DNA from: Thozetella sp. PMI_491
Lineage: Eukaryota; Ascomycota; Sordariomycetes; Chaetosphaeriales; Chaetosphaeriaceae
Direction of reading: 5' to 3'
Assembly (NCBI GenBank): GCA_021432635.1
Contig: MU270083.1
Location: forward strand, 304,436-368,435
DNA length: 64,000 nt
Positions within the stretch are counted from its first letter, which is position 1. Each line of letters starts with the position of its first letter. The translations under genes were made by a program, and so were the position numbers. This document shows, one piece after another, positions 1-11,840 of the stretch. The notes below the pieces were generated by a model, which was not told where the DNA came from, made no database searches, and saw only the letters and a program-made list of their open reading frames with translations.

Positions 1-3000
1 GATATCTCGAAGCGCGTGATAGCTGGGTCACAGCGGTGCTTTCGTCCACCACAAGACTCCTCGATAAAAGCGCACGAGTGTAGAATGCTGAAGAGTGGCT
101 AACACGCGATATCGCACAAGCGATCTATTCCAAAAGTAAACCGAGGATGGGGAAGATTCTGTAGACGAGCGAGGAGAGGCGCAAAGTAGTTCAACGCCAC
201 AACCTAGGGACGCGTACATACATCTACCTGCAAAGGGTAGGGCCGGCTGCCCTGCCTGGTCTCCATTCGACGCCATACATAAGGCCACCCGTGGCTGGCG
301 CCTTGGTCCAGCCTCCGCCAGATCTGCCTCCTTCCACGCTCCGGCCGGGCAGACATGCAAAGGTCTCCGGGGGGGCTGCTGTAACGCATCGCAGGCCTCC
401 TCTCAGCCCCGAAGGCAAGTCCAGGGGGGAGCATACCACCCAGATATGCGGACCAGCCAGTCGCGCGCAAGTGACCCAGACCCGCGGTATTTGGGGCGGC
501 CTGGTTGGGCGCCACCAACCCTAGGTCGTGAGGCTGAATCGGGCCACGAGTGCGACAGGAAGCCAAAAGGATTGGCCTAGCCCGACGGCCTAGTTGAGTA
601 ACGCTATTTGAGCCAATGACGTGGCGGCCCATTGATGAGACTGGCAGGTTTTGAGTTTGGCTGCAATAAATAGCTGGAGCGTCTACTGGTCATCTGCCGA
701 AGAGGCGCTGAGACATGCGGGTAGCTCGATACCAGCATATATCTGTCGTCGAGACTAAGGCGAAGATAATTTGGACAACGCTGAGATGCAATTTTCCTCC
801 TCTGCTGTGCGGAAACATAAGATGCTCTGCTTTTCGAGAGCCTTAACCCGTGCACGCTCTTATTCTCTAATATATATATATTGTCGTAAGGCGCAGAAGA
901 TGATCCAGGCCTGCGAACGACTAAACGATAAATGGGCTTCCACCACGAAGCCCCAACCTGGGGCGCAGCCGCCGACGAACAAGCGAGGACCATGCCCCGT
1001 GTGGATTTCTCATTTCGGAAGACGATGGCCATGTAACGGCCAACCTATCCCAACTACATGATGACCCAGTACCGAGGCCGCATGCCCAAGCGGCCGGTCC
1101 ACTTAGAGCCGCCTGCTCTATCGAAGCGAGGCTGTTTACGAAACATCTTCCCGTAGACGGAGGCTGGCATAGGTGCATAGCGAATTGTAAGCATCCTCCT
1201 TGCATCCTCTAGGCACGGCCAACCCACGCACGGGTTATGTGGCCTGCCACTACTGTCCAGACCTAGGCATGTTAGGAAGTTGGACCTTCTTCTTGCCGCC
1301 GCAGGTAGATTTCGGTCCTAGATCATGGAGAGCAGATGTCGCGAGAGCAGATGCCGCGGTATACAGCCAACTACGAGCGGAGAAAGTAACAATGGTTGTT
1401 TTTGGACTCGCCTCGTCCACCTCGTCGCTTCGGGGGTTCTACTGCCGAATCCTCTTCGGATGGACGATGAACGAGAGAAGCAATGATGGCGACTCCACTT
1501 GGAATGAGCATTCTCAACTATTACCTGTTCAGAACAAGAAGAGCAAGAAACGGTATGGCTCGGCCGTGCACTTGGGATAAGCTCAGGCTATAAACCTCTG
1601 CCTTTTCCCACCACTGGCCGGTCAATGCCTGCCTTGGCAAGCTGCTACTCATGCCACCAGTAATTCCTTTCTGCATTGCGTTTGTTTCGTCTGAACTGAC
1701 ATAGGCCGTGGGGAAGTAGGGCGGCCTCCCCAGTCGACTGCGGGAGGCCGCGACCGGAAAGGAAAGGCCATCGCTTTCGGCCCAGAGTGCCAGCCCTACC
1801 AGCGTGGAGCTGTCAAAGGGCATTAAGACACGGGTAGGCCCATCGTGGGTCAAACATCACAGTCCTGCCGTGGATTATCATGCTGTTTTGACATGGCATG
1901 TTTCGAGAAGACGAGGCCAACATGGCTTGAAGGGGCCAAGACATTCGTTGAGCCGCTCTTAGGAACACAAGGTGTCTTCCCCGCTCTTGCCTGTGACGAG
2001 GTCTAGCAGTCAGAATAGCAGCAATTGAGGAGACCCCGACGATCACGAACTAGGGTAATTCATAGGCTGGCAGAGCGAGCACGTGAACCCACATCGGATA
2101 AAGTCAAGGCGGCCTTAACCCCCCTGGGAAGAGAAGATAAGCGTCGAGTAGAGCTGCGTCGAGGTTTGAGGACCCCTCGGGATCTGAAACGCGATCCGAC
2201 TGACGGGGATGTGAGGGCACATGGGGGGGGAGCACCAGCGAGTTGCGCCGCTCCAACCAGGGACGCTTGCAAATGGCTAGGATCGAAGATCAATGGCATC
2301 TGTCAAGATTTGCGTGATGGGCTGTAATTCTGCACATCCTTTCTCGCGGACCACCGGGTCGTGGTGCCACACCAGGAACCGCCCAGTCGAGTGCCTGGTG
2401 GTGGAGGTAGCATGCCTGAAGGAAAGGCTCGTCATGGGCAGATGGGCATGGCCAAAAGTCCCCCGAAAAAGGCCTCTGAATCCCGACCAAGGCTCGAGCA
2501 GTTCATCGCTCGCACCAGTCGAGCTCGAGCATCTCCTCCCCGCGCGACGATGAGCGGCAACTTCGGCAGATGCAACAACATTTCCGGCATCTTTCAGACG
2601 GCGAGCCGAAAGGCCCAGAGACCCGGTGCTACTGTGCCCTCGGATACAGAGGGTGCGAGCTCATCTGATGCGATGGGCAGGGGCAGCGTCAAAGAGCCGG
2701 ACCGTTGTTACGGTGGCAGCCACCTAAGTAAACGAAGGGTATAAGAGTCACGCCCATTGGGGGATACGGTTAGCGAGCTGCGTTCTTGCAGTGTAGCAAG
2801 CCCCTTCCTGTTTCGTTTCGCAGTTTACGCGGGAGGCACGACCATCTCCTGAGGAATGGATTGGGAGGGGGAGAGGGGGGAGAAGGAGGAGAGGGGAGGA
2901 GAAAGAGGGAGATTGGGAGATAGAGAGGAGGGTGTAGAAGGATGCGGATTCCGCGTTGCTGCCGTGTCGCAAAGCGATAACGAGCAGGCTCGCGGGTTCG

Positions 3001-6000
3001 AAATGAGCGCTTCCCTTCGCTCAGGCATCAAGATGCTCAAATCATAGGACCGCCCGCAAACACAGACTGACGTCGTTGCCGAGAAGGATAGGTTGAGTTG
3101 AGATGAGAATCGTCCGTAATTACCTACCTCTTCCTCCCGCTGCAAACCGGGCACCGGCAGCCTGCAGGCAGCTTCCATCGTGAGGAATGGAAAGTTCGAG
3201 TGGGCCCTCCTCCCCGGCAGCCACGGGAGGACGATGAGGTGAGGCCCGTCCAAGACGGCGGCCTGGACGGGCAGCCCCACCTGGCTGCCCACAATCTGAG
3301 ACCGGGGTTCCTGTAAAAAGGTAAAAAGGGGAAGGAGTGGGAGACTACGCTAGTGTTTCCGAATTGCGTCGTCACAGGCATCTGATTCGTCCCAGTGGTT
3401 AAAGTTACCAGGGGTCCCCCCGGGCCAGAAGGCTGCTTTCTCAAGATCAAAGTGCCAACCAGCGCCGAACTTTCTTATTCTATTCACCACGTAAAGGCGA
3501 TCTTCATGACGAGTGACTCGTGGCCCCCAAGACACCTGATGTGTTCGCGCCACGACTGGTCTGTTTCGTGGCCGCATGGTTTTTGGAGTAGTTTTTTTTT
3601 TTTTCTTCTTCGGCTGAAGTGATCGTCCGGGGAGGGGTATTACGAGGCAGACAACCGACGGGGGGGGGACCATATTGGTGGAAGAGGCCGTCGCACTTGT
3701 GCGGAACAAGGTAGGGGGATAGCCGTGCGAGGTGAGGAGGAGGAGCTCTGATCTCGTACCTGCAGCGTGACCCTGGTCGTGCATCTCATCATCCACCCTG
3801 ATCCAGGCCCCAAAAATACACGTACAGCACGCCCAAATCTTGCCAAGGGCTGGGGCACGACGGATTTCGTGCGCGCTGGCTCCCATGACAGCCAGCCAAA
3901 CTGCTGTACGGCGCCGGCCCAGACGACACGACGTCTTGGCCAGCCCCGGGAGCGGCGGCCCCCAGTGATTAAATCAAGACCTTGGGCTGAGTGCCAAACG
4001 CAAAAAAGTGGCGTACGAGCCTACCGGTGTGCGGCGTACACGAGAGTAGAACATCTGAGCGTCCCAAAACTAAGGGCCGTTAGCCTGTGCCACGCGGTAT
4101 TCCATCAATATCCGCGAATTAATTCCTAATTAGACCGCGCTGGGCGGCGCAAGATGGCTCGAAGAACCTGGGGGAGCAGCTAGGAGCCACCCCCGTTCAA
4201 GTCGCGCTCCATGGGCGACGGTCGTGTTAGACTGTCCTCCCGCTCATTTCCCACTCTATGTGCAATGGCAGCGACGTGCCCTGCCGAGCCGGCAGCAGGG
4301 GGGGGTCATGGCGAAAGCCCGCCCGGAAGCCCCGCCTAGAATGGTGGGTTGGTGGTGGTATGGCGTGGTGTTGGACCATGTCTGTTCAAGGCTCTCGAGC
4401 TGGCTGTGCCCCCCCAAGGCGCTGACCCAGGAAGAAGCTGTGCTCGCGTTGTTGCGCCTGCCCTTTCTTGGCCCAGCCGCGCCCCCCCTTTCCCGTTCCA
4501 GGTCTGACGAGCGTCTCCCGCCTTTCTCGTTGGCATCGTGGGCATCTGGCCTCCAACTCTAAATCTTTTTTTTTCTCCCCCTTCTCACCACCTCTCCACC
4601 CCCCGCTGTGCGTCTGTGTTGCCAGAGCAGTGTCTTGACGACATCGCCCGTCCCCTCTTTTTCTCATCGCCCGACAACCCCAACCCGCATTGGATCGGAG
4701 GAAAGCACTTGGTATAGGTGCGTCCGGATCTGTACTCCTGGGCTTGGATATCCAAACGACATCCCCCCGCGCCCGCAAATCAACGCGAGGCCTCGCTCGA
4801 CGTTTCGCACCGCGTGGTCAAGCTCATCCTGCAAACGCCTGCAGGCTTTGCTTGATTTTCTCTTGATCACCCCCTCTTCAGACGTCGACCCTGGTGCCCG
4901 CCCACAACCCTCGGGAGTCCCTGCGTGGCCCGCACATTTGAAACACCATCGTCTGTCCTTGGAGTACCACCACCGTGTCGCACAACCCCGTGGCTGACCC
5001 CCCCTTTCTCGTGGCCTCCCGACCGGTCCTCCATCATTGGCCTCGCCGGGTCGTACTGGCAATCTTCCCTCTCCCAACAGTTGATTCTGCACCGCAAACA
5101 AACCCGGCCACACAGCCGACCTGTGTCCATCTCGCCGTCGCACTCACGACTCTTGTCCAGCAAACATCGTCGCCGGCGTCGTCGTCTCTATCCACCGTCG
5201 ACCCATCCGCGCCTCTTGCCAAGACGTCGAAACGTCTAGTGTACGTGATCTCCCTTTGACGGCCTTCCTGCGACCCGGCTGTTTAGGTCTTCCCTGTCGG
5301 GCCCTGGCCGATGGGGCCAACACGCGGCCCAGCAGCAGCGCGGCTCGGACTGGCAAATGTGCCAGCGGGCTGGGTTCTCTTCTACGGCCATGCAAAATCC
5401 TCTTGTTCTTCTTGTTTCTCTACCGCACGCTTGCTCTGGATGGCAGTTGCGCTGACCTGTTGCGAACCGTAGACCGTCTAACTCTGCTCTGGTTGCGACA
5501 CGGTCAACAACACTAACCTTCTAATTAATTCTTCGCCAACTCTCTTTTCGACCCCCTTTAGCATTCACCTAGCCACAGGTTGACGGTCCCTGTTCTTCTT
5601 CTTTTTCTTTTCTTCTGTCGTCAGCATAGACTGCGTTCATTCATTCCCGCCGTCGCGGATACTCACAGGTCCCTGGTACCACCTCTGGTTTAGAGTTGAC
5701 CTTCATCGTTTGCGATACCCAGTCGGTTCATTTGTGTAAAAAGGATTCCACGTCGCACAACGGAACACCGGAAACTCGATTGAAATACGAAGGCGTCGCT
5801 TCCCATCTGGACCCGAAGAGCACCTGAGACAACCTTCCGGAGACCGTCGGAAAGCCGTTCGTCCTGCTCGGCTTCTTGCATATGCAGTTAACATCGCTGG
5901 AGACCCGAAGGCGACAAGCGGCGCAGCGGATCCTCTGAGAGATCCGGGAAGAGAGAGGGAACGTGTGGAAAAGCACTGGATGCCTCCTGGGTTGAGAAAA

Positions 6001-6012
6001 GGTGGCGTCTAA
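1..6012. other. Gene-poor upstream region
   Basis: I found no convincing gene in this 6-kb stretch. The open frames are short, overlap on both strands, lack recognisable domains and do not join through plausible introns. Simple sequence includes an AT dinucleotide run near 869-882, a purine-rich tract at about 2854-2931 and a T run at about 3593-3604. From about 4560 to 5620 the + strand becomes rich in C and T, with TTC-type runs at 5591-5618. That is typical of promoters and leaders of highly expressed fungal genes and fits the gene starting at 6013. A 5' UTR intron cannot be excluded. Confidence 0.5.
2854..2931. repeat. Polypurine (GA-rich) tract
   Basis: About 78 bases of almost pure G and A on the + strand. 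It is simple sequence with no coding interpretation. Such tracts can form triplexes or act as nucleosome-depleted promoter elements, but nothing here shows that. Confidence 0.6.
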
Positions 6013-8862
6013 ATGAGTGCTCAAAATGGGAGAAATATGGACCGACCACCGCTCCAAGGGGGATCCGTCAGGAGGGCGAGAGAGCGGGCTGAGGCCGGGC
6101 TGCCGAGAGATGACGACTTGTCTTCGCTTCCGTCACGAATGCCGTTCTCCGTGGACGAGGAGCCGCAGATAGTCCAGCCACCGGCGTCCCGCCGACCGGC
6201 CGTGGGAACGACTGCTGGACAATCACGACCCCCACGACCGCAAGCGCCGGCGGGACTGCAGAACAAGGATGGAGGTATTGGTCTGGCCATCTCCAGGCCG
6301 ACTCAGGTTCCTCAGTGGCCACTGCAGGGTCCGTTGCTCTCACCAGCCAGCTCCACCAGCACCGAACCCTATCGACCTCCACCTGGGTCCCAGCCGCCAC
6401 CGAGGCCTCCACGTCCAAGTAGAGTGCCTTCGATCCTCGATGGGTCCAAGATCCAGGAGCACACCCCGGTTTTTCAGTACAGGCCACAGTCTGGCCGAGA
6501 ATCCAATGGACAGGAATTAACATCGGTACCCGAGACTCCCACAACTACTATGTCACGACCATCCACATTGTCCTCAGTCGGCAGCATCCCCGACTTTCCC
6601 TTACCAGTACAGTTACCGATTGCACCGCCCAGGAGGAGCGTCAATCTTGGTCCGCCGCCATCAGCAAGACGAGGTGCCTCGTCGTTCTATTCGAATGCCT
6701 CGTACGTTTCGCCAATCCCCGAGGAGAGCCCCAGGTCTCGGTCACACGCCTCGTTCGCATCTAGTGCCGCTATGCCTGAGAGCTGGGGCACGCCGTCTCC
6801 CGGTCCCAGCCCCAACTATCCCGATGCCTACTATGACGATATCATGGAGGAGAGTGGGCAGTCGGCGTACGGTGACGATGACCCAGACCAAGACGAATCC
6901 CGGCTCGTGAGGAGTGCGAGTATAGGCAAAAGGGCAAAGCCAACACTTGTGACAGCAACCACGCCACGGGCTCTAGAGCCGCCGGATTTGCCGAGGCCGG
7001 GCCCGTCCCCGGTACAAAATGGCCCCTTCAGGGAGGGAACGGGCTATGTGGAGGGCTCAAGCTCGTCGGGCACGCTGCCGACAAAAGCAGGCCAGACATT
7101 GACGGCAGACTTGATGCTCAACGCCGTGAGTGCTGCAAGCTCAACAGACTCCTCGTCCCGGGCGACACCCTCGCCCCAGCCGCCCCCTGGTGGTCGGCCC
7201 TACAGCCGGTTATCAGCCATTCGACGGCCCCCGCGGCTTGACATCGATGCCGTTAAGAAGGCCGAAGCCCGCGGAAGCTTGACAAGTTTGCCCGATCTGA
7301 TTCGGCGTGCGACAAGATTAGCAGCAAGTCTCGAGAGGGGCCGAAGACCGGCAAGTCGGTTTGATGATCTCAATGACTTCCCGGACCTCGCGTTCGGGGG
7401 GCGGGACGGCGAGAAAGAGATGTCATGTAAGTGCTGCCGTACCACATCCAGGATCATGACCCGCTTGCTAACACATAGTGCAGACCTCGACGCCGAGAAG
7501 CACCAATCCGGTCTTTCCGATATGCTGGCTGCCTTCCCACCGCCGGTCCAAGCGACGGCACCCCGCCGAAGCATCCGAGAGAGCATCCGAGCGTCGATGC
7601 AGTGGCCGCTGCCCGTTGCTGCAGGCGCTCGGGGACCCAGCAATCTTGGGCGCGATGAGCTCGCTCCACCACCCCAACCTGCGTCAAGGAAGCGCGGCCG
7701 TCGATGCTGCGGTTTGCCCCTCTGGGGCTTCATCATTGTCATGATCATCATTATCATCCTGATTGCAGCGGCCATCATCATCCCGATCGAGTTGTTTGTT
7801 GTCCGCAGGCCAAACAACGACAACCAGGCGCTCCAGCAGTGCCAGGCACAGATCACCTGCCAGAATGGAGGCACGAATGTGGTCACCAATGGCTTTTGTT
7901 CGTGCATTTGTACCAATGGTTTTACTGGCTTCGACTGCACTGTTTCCGACTCTGTCAACTGTGCCACTTCCAGCACAACCGACTCTAATGTGAATAATGC
8001 TACCATCGGAGACGCCATCCCCCGCCTCATCCAGCAGGCGCAGCTTAATTTCTCCATCCCCCTTTCGCAGACATCGATCCTCGGCAAGCTGAACTCGGGC
8101 AACCTCAGCTGCACAGCCGAGAATGCCTTGGTCACCTTCAATGGCCAAAGCTCTCGCCTGCTCTCTACCGTCTCGGCCGCGGAGCCGGACGTTGCGAATG
8201 GCGCCGCACTCGAGATCATCGATGGCGTTGCCATGACCACCCTCACTATCGTGATCAGTGGTCCCACAACCTTCACCCTGCGCCACGCCACAGCGGGACC
8301 GCCCCTTGTCAATTCTCCCCTGGTGTCTCCCACAATATCTGCAAGCATTCAGCTAGGCGCTGGGGCTGGATTCAGCACCATCGTGACCGCCCCGACTTCC
8401 TTCTCGACCATCTTCGCAACGACCTTCACCTTCGGCACATCGCTTGGTGGTGGCAAGTCGTCGGTCAGGTCCACGACCCCGTCCCCGACCATGACCTCCA
8501 CCATCACAACCACCATGACTATGTCCTCAGCATCCCCGACCGCCCCGATGGGCTCTACCTTCGCCGTGACAGAAGATGTCATTGACTTTTCCCGCGTGGC
8601 TGTCTTGTTCATCCTCCAGCAGGAATCACTCGATAGCGCCAAGACGGCCCAGGGCCTGCTCCAGAGCTTCTTCACCGCACAGGCGTCAGCGGCATCGCCT
8701 GCTGCCCTAGCATCGGCACGCAGCCTGTCGATTGGCAACGGGAACTCGGTGAACCTGGTTACTTTTCAGCTCACCACTCCTAACGGCACCGTGGGCGGGA
8801 CGAGATCTTCTACAGCCCGGCGGCGATGGCAAGACGACGAGCCTGCTCTCCTGACGTATTAG
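6013..8862 (+). CDS. Type II membrane protein with one extracellular EGF-like module
   Basis: Two exons, 6013-7426 and 7484-8862, give 930 residues; the 57-nt intron has GTAAGT, a GCTAAC branch site and CAG. There is no signal peptide. Residues 1 to about 545 are rich in Pro, Ser and Arg and look disordered and cytosolic. A basic, Cys-Cys-containing stretch precedes one strongly hydrophobic helix at about 550-580. Directly after it (about 591-623) comes a Cys-spaced module with the CQNGGT and CxCxxGFTGFDC patterns of EGF domains. The remaining roughly 300 residues are Ser/Thr-rich and probably O-glycosylated. The basic flank on the N-terminal side predicts N-in/C-out topology. Similar EGF-containing membrane proteins occur in filamentous ascomycetes, but I know no assigned function; a surface adhesion or wall-sensing role is a guess. 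The intron length is a multiple of three with no stop, so retention would add 19 residues. Confidence 0.85.
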   Translation: MSAQNGRNMDRPPLQGGSVRRARERAEAGLPRDDDLSSLPSRMPFSVDEEPQIVQPPASRRPAVGTTAGQSRPPRPQAPAGLQNKDGGIGLAISRPTQVPQWPLQGPLLSPASSTSTEPYRPPPGSQPPPRPPRPSRVPSILDGSKIQEHTPVFQYRPQSGRESNGQELTSVPETPTTTMSRPSTLSSVGSIPDFPLPVQLPIAPPRRSVNLGPPPSARRGASSFYSNASYVSPIPEESPRSRSHASFASSAAMPESWGTPSPGPSPNYPDAYYDDIMEESGQSAYGDDDPDQDESRLVRSASIGKRAKPTLVTATTPRALEPPDLPRPGPSPVQNGPFREGTGYVEGSSSSGTLPTKAGQTLTADLMLNAVSAASSTDSSSRATPSPQPPPGGRPYSRLSAIRRPPRLDIDAVKKAEARGSLTSLPDLIRRATRLAASLERGRRPASRFDDLNDFPDLAFGGRDGEKEMSCKCCRTTSRIMTRLLTHSADLDAEKHQSGLSDMLAAFPPPVQATAPRRSIRESIRASMQWPLPVAAGARGPSNLGRDELAPPPQPASRKRGRRCCGLPLWGFIIVMIIIIILIAAAIIIPIELFVVRRPNNDNQALQQCQAQITCQNGGTNVVTNGFCSCICTNGFTGFDCTVSDSVNCATSSTTDSNVNNATIGDAIPRLIQQAQLNFSIPLSQTSILGKLNSGNLSCTAENALVTFNGQSSRLLSTVSAAEPDVANGAALEIIDGVAMTTLTIVISGPTTFTLRHATAGPPLVNSPLVSPTISASIQLGAGAGFSTIVTAPTSFSTIFATTFTFGTSLGGGKSSVRSTTPSPTMTSTITTTMTMSSASPTAPMGSTFAVTEDVIDFSRVAVLFILQQESLDSAKTAQGLLQSFFTAQASAASPAALASARSLSIGNGNSVNLVTFQLTTPNGTVGGTRSSTARRRWQDDEPALLTY

Positions 8863-10382
8863 GATTGCTAACGATAAGGCTTGGACCAAGTTTCCATTGA
8901 GTTCGGCGGCCATGGCGCTTCGCGTTGCGCCTTAATAGCACCTGGCGTGGACGGCTCGTAGTGCCCAAAGCCTAGGGGGACATGACGACACGTCTTGGCA
9001 GTATATCCTTGTACAAATACAGAAAGAAAAAAAAGATACTTAGACTACTTTCCCTTTTGTCTTTTTATCGCGCTGCAGCCTCCAGCAGCGCCGTGAGCCA
9101 TATGTTGCATCAACAAAGGCCGGTCTTGGCGTCGGTTTGCAGGCGCTAGGAGGCAGGGCAAGCACGGAGTCGGACGGCATGTGCGCGAGGCGGACTGTAT
9201 ATGTAGGGAGATGTAGATACCAAAGCCACTAGGCGTCGTGAATTTGCAATGATGACTTGTATGCTAATCATCATGAAGCTCCCGTGTTGGTCATGTGTCG
9301 TGGGTTATAAAAAAGAAAAAGGTCTGACGACGTGGAGCGGGCGGCGGCCCGGTGGTATGGATCGTCAGATCTAAGATCTGAAATCGGTATGCCCATCGAT
9401 GTGGCGTAGAATCCCTGAAAAAGTGCATGTGGTCTTGGTCTTGGCCTTGGGCTCCTCTGATATTGCCTGCACAATGTGCACAGTAGGAAGAGCGGCGGCA
9501 GGACGAGGGCTCCACAGAGATATGCCCAGCATCTAGATACGTAGATGTCTGCACCTGGCCGTTCGACCCCCCGAGTGAGCCCTATGGCCTCCTACATCGT
9601 TAGGCGCCGGCGTCGATGTCGCACAATGACGCAGCCAATCCTCGCTGAGCGAAGCGCTTTTGTCTTGACCGACACAGTGGGCCGGTAGTGCAACTCGCAG
9701 TCAAGAGCTCCTGTAGGCAAGGCAATGCGGCCACTGGACCAGCCTGGCCATCCATGCTCGCCACGCTATCTATCTATCCCTATCTATCTATCTCCCTCAC
9801 GCGAGCCCCGTAAGCATGGCCATCTTTTGGGCCGACTCGACACGTCAGGCCAATGAACTCGTGCAGCCACGGCACACTCCTTCTTCAACCCGATCGAGCG
9901 GCCAGCAAATGACTCTCGCTTGTTCCCGCACGCCCGGCACGTTGGGCGGTGGCTGAGCATCCCGACCTACTATTTAGTAGCCAACAGGAGCGTGGCCGCA
10001 TCGACGGCTGAAGACCGGGGGTGGGGCCGCTCTGGGACTGACCGACCGCCGAAAAGGGCGAGATGCCACGAAGATGGTGGCCCTGGTCTGCTTTGCACGT
10101 CGTTGAAGAGGGTCATGTCATGCATTCGAGTAGGCTCGGTCGGTCAAAGGGTGCTGCCCTTTTCGTCCTCCGGCGACCAATCCATGCCAAGCGCAACCCG
10201 ACCACCAGCGCAACTGAGTATTAAACCACCACCTCTTGGCTTCTCCCCAGAGCGTCTTCTCGAGCCCTCTCGTGCCATCTCGCTCCTCATGCTGTACTCC
10301 ATAGTGCGCTAAGGTGGCCATAGCCCACGGGAGATCGCCAACCGCGCAGCCTGAAAACCAGTCTCTTATATATATAATTCAC
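8863..10382. other. Intergenic region with TATC microsatellite
   Basis: This holds the 3' flank of the EGF protein gene and the leader of the next gene. I see no gene. A TATC tetranucleotide repeat lies at about 9766-9792. A TATATATATA stretch sits at about 10366-10375, just before the preferred ATG at 10383. Confidence 0.5.
9766..9792. repeat. (TATC)n microsatellite
   Basis: Imperfect tandem TATC units on the + strand, interrupted by a CCC. Confidence 0.8.
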
Positions 10383-11840
10383 ATGCCGTTCATGCGCCGC
10401 AGCAGACTCTTTCGGCGCCGTGCCGAATCCGGCCCCCGAGATGAAGCGCCGCCTACCGTGCCGCCCGGCGGCTGGGGCCCGCCACTCCGTCGTTCCACCG
10501 CCGACAGCCTTGCGTCGCTGAACGAGCACCTCCGTCTGCTCAGGCTTGGGTCGGCCGGCCCTCCAGAGGATCCCGACGTTCGCCCACCGACTTATTTAGA
10601 GGCCACCGCTACCCTAGCCCCCGGGGTCATTCCGGAGGAGAAGGATGGGTGCGAGAAGAGGCACGAGCCAGGCGCGAACCCCTCGTCCACCTCGGAATTC
10701 ATCGACCCTACGCTCGATGAGGCTGGGGCAGAGCAGCAGCTCCTGGATGTTGCCACGGCATTCATCCCTCCCCCTCCTACACAACAAGCTTGTGCCTCGA
10801 CTTCCGCGGCGTCGAACTCTGTGCCACAGGAGGGCGACCTCTCTCGACCCGTCGATCTCGCGACGCACCCTCTCCCTGGGCCTCAGACAGCCTTCCCCCG
10901 CCTGGTTAATCCAGTGCTCATCCCACGGATAGCCCCGGGCCCAACACTCCCCTTTGCTCGCGCCATACCTCCCGCCCTGCTCGAATCGCACGGCATAGCC
11001 GAGCCGGTGTTTCTAGCCTTTGTCGACCACCTTAATCTGCTCTGCTCGCCACACCCAGTCCTGAAAGCTTTAGAAATCGCCTCAGTCGCGGTGGGGTTTG
11101 TACCTCTCGACTACGGCGACGGACTCGCCGCTGTGCTGCAGCTCATCTGCATCCTAACGGGGCACGTCATCGCCAAACGGCGTTGTACCGCGTACCTAGA
11201 ACGGGTCAACGAGGCTTTCTTCGCCCCGAGGGGCCTGCACGCGCGCATCATTGGCACCAAGGAGCTCCGCCGGGTTCTTGGCCTTCCCAAGAACGACCAG
11301 CTCATCTCGCCCCTCAGCGCCGAGACGGTCGAGCTGACTTGCCAGGAGCGGTGCCTAGCAGGACTCGAGGCGCGCGGGGCCGCACGGCTCGAGACCGAGA
11401 ACCTGGCCCTGCCCAGCAAGGAGACGACGTTGCTTGCGAAGCTCATGGCATGGCAGGTGCGGCGGAAGCTGAGTGAGTTTGAGAAGAACTCCAAGCGAGC
11501 CCGGAAACGCGCGCTCAAGAGGAGAGACAAGGGGAAGAAGATTAAGGGAGAGGGCTGGGGCGAGAGAATGCGGGTCAAGTGGCTTGGCTGGATACTGATC
11601 GAGGATCTTACAGAATGGGAAAAAGTTGCTGAGAAAAGGAAACAAGCACGCGGAGGCAGCAGGTGGGAGGAAGAGCATGCAACACCGCCAGCTTCGGCCA
11701 AGAAAGACGGGGCCGGGAAACCGATGGCGAGAACAGATGCGGGAGCCAGCGGGGAGCCGACTCTCGAAGAGAAGATGGGGGCGGGGACGAAGGACGAAGT
11801 ATTACATCTCCCTACCAACACTGCGCAGACAAAGGCGTAA
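10383..11840 (+). CDS. Conserved fungal protein of unknown function, 485 aa
   Basis: Intronless frame of 485 codons. An in-frame ATG also exists at 10314, but the 23 residues it would add look like leader sequence and the frame crosses a TATATA-rich stretch, so I prefer 10383. Residues 1 to about 190 are Pro/Ala-rich and disordered. The middle (about 190-330) is compact, with hydrophobic helices and the patterns GIAEPVFLAFVDHLN, VAVGFVPLDYGDG and FFAPRGLHARI. From memory this resembles an unnamed family found in many ascomycetes. The C-terminal third is highly basic (Lys/Arg-rich around 390-420) with a WGERMRVKWLGWILI segment and an acidic, disordered end. I cannot assign a function. It converges on the helicase gene. 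Confidence 0.75.
   Translation: MPFMRRSRLFRRRAESGPRDEAPPTVPPGGWGPPLRRSTADSLASLNEHLRLLRLGSAGPPEDPDVRPPTYLEATATLAPGVIPEEKDGCEKRHEPGANPSSTSEFIDPTLDEAGAEQQLLDVATAFIPPPPTQQACASTSAASNSVPQEGDLSRPVDLATHPLPGPQTAFPRLVNPVLIPRIAPGPTLPFARAIPPALLESHGIAEPVFLAFVDHLNLLCSPHPVLKALEIASVAVGFVPLDYGDGLAAVLQLICILTGHVIAKRRCTAYLERVNEAFFAPRGLHARIIGTKELRRVLGLPKNDQLISPLSAETVELTCQERCLAGLEARGAARLETENLALPSKETTLLAKLMAWQVRRKLSEFEKNSKRARKRALKRRDKGKKIKGEGWGERMRVKWLGWILIEDLTEWEKVAEKRKQARGGSRWEEEHATPPASAKKDGAGKPMARTDAGASGEPTLEEKMGAGTKDEVLHLPTNTAQTKA

Noticed and set aside
2985..3020. GGGTTCGAAA resembling a tRNA B box
   Set aside because: No matching T stem, anticodon arm or A box upstream; similar TTCGA hits near 19398, 25031 and 43411 also fail to fold.
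7200..8348. A 382-codon open frame on the minus strand opposite the EGF protein gene
   Set aside because: It is antisense to a clearly coding exon, has no domain, and arises from codon bias of the real gene.
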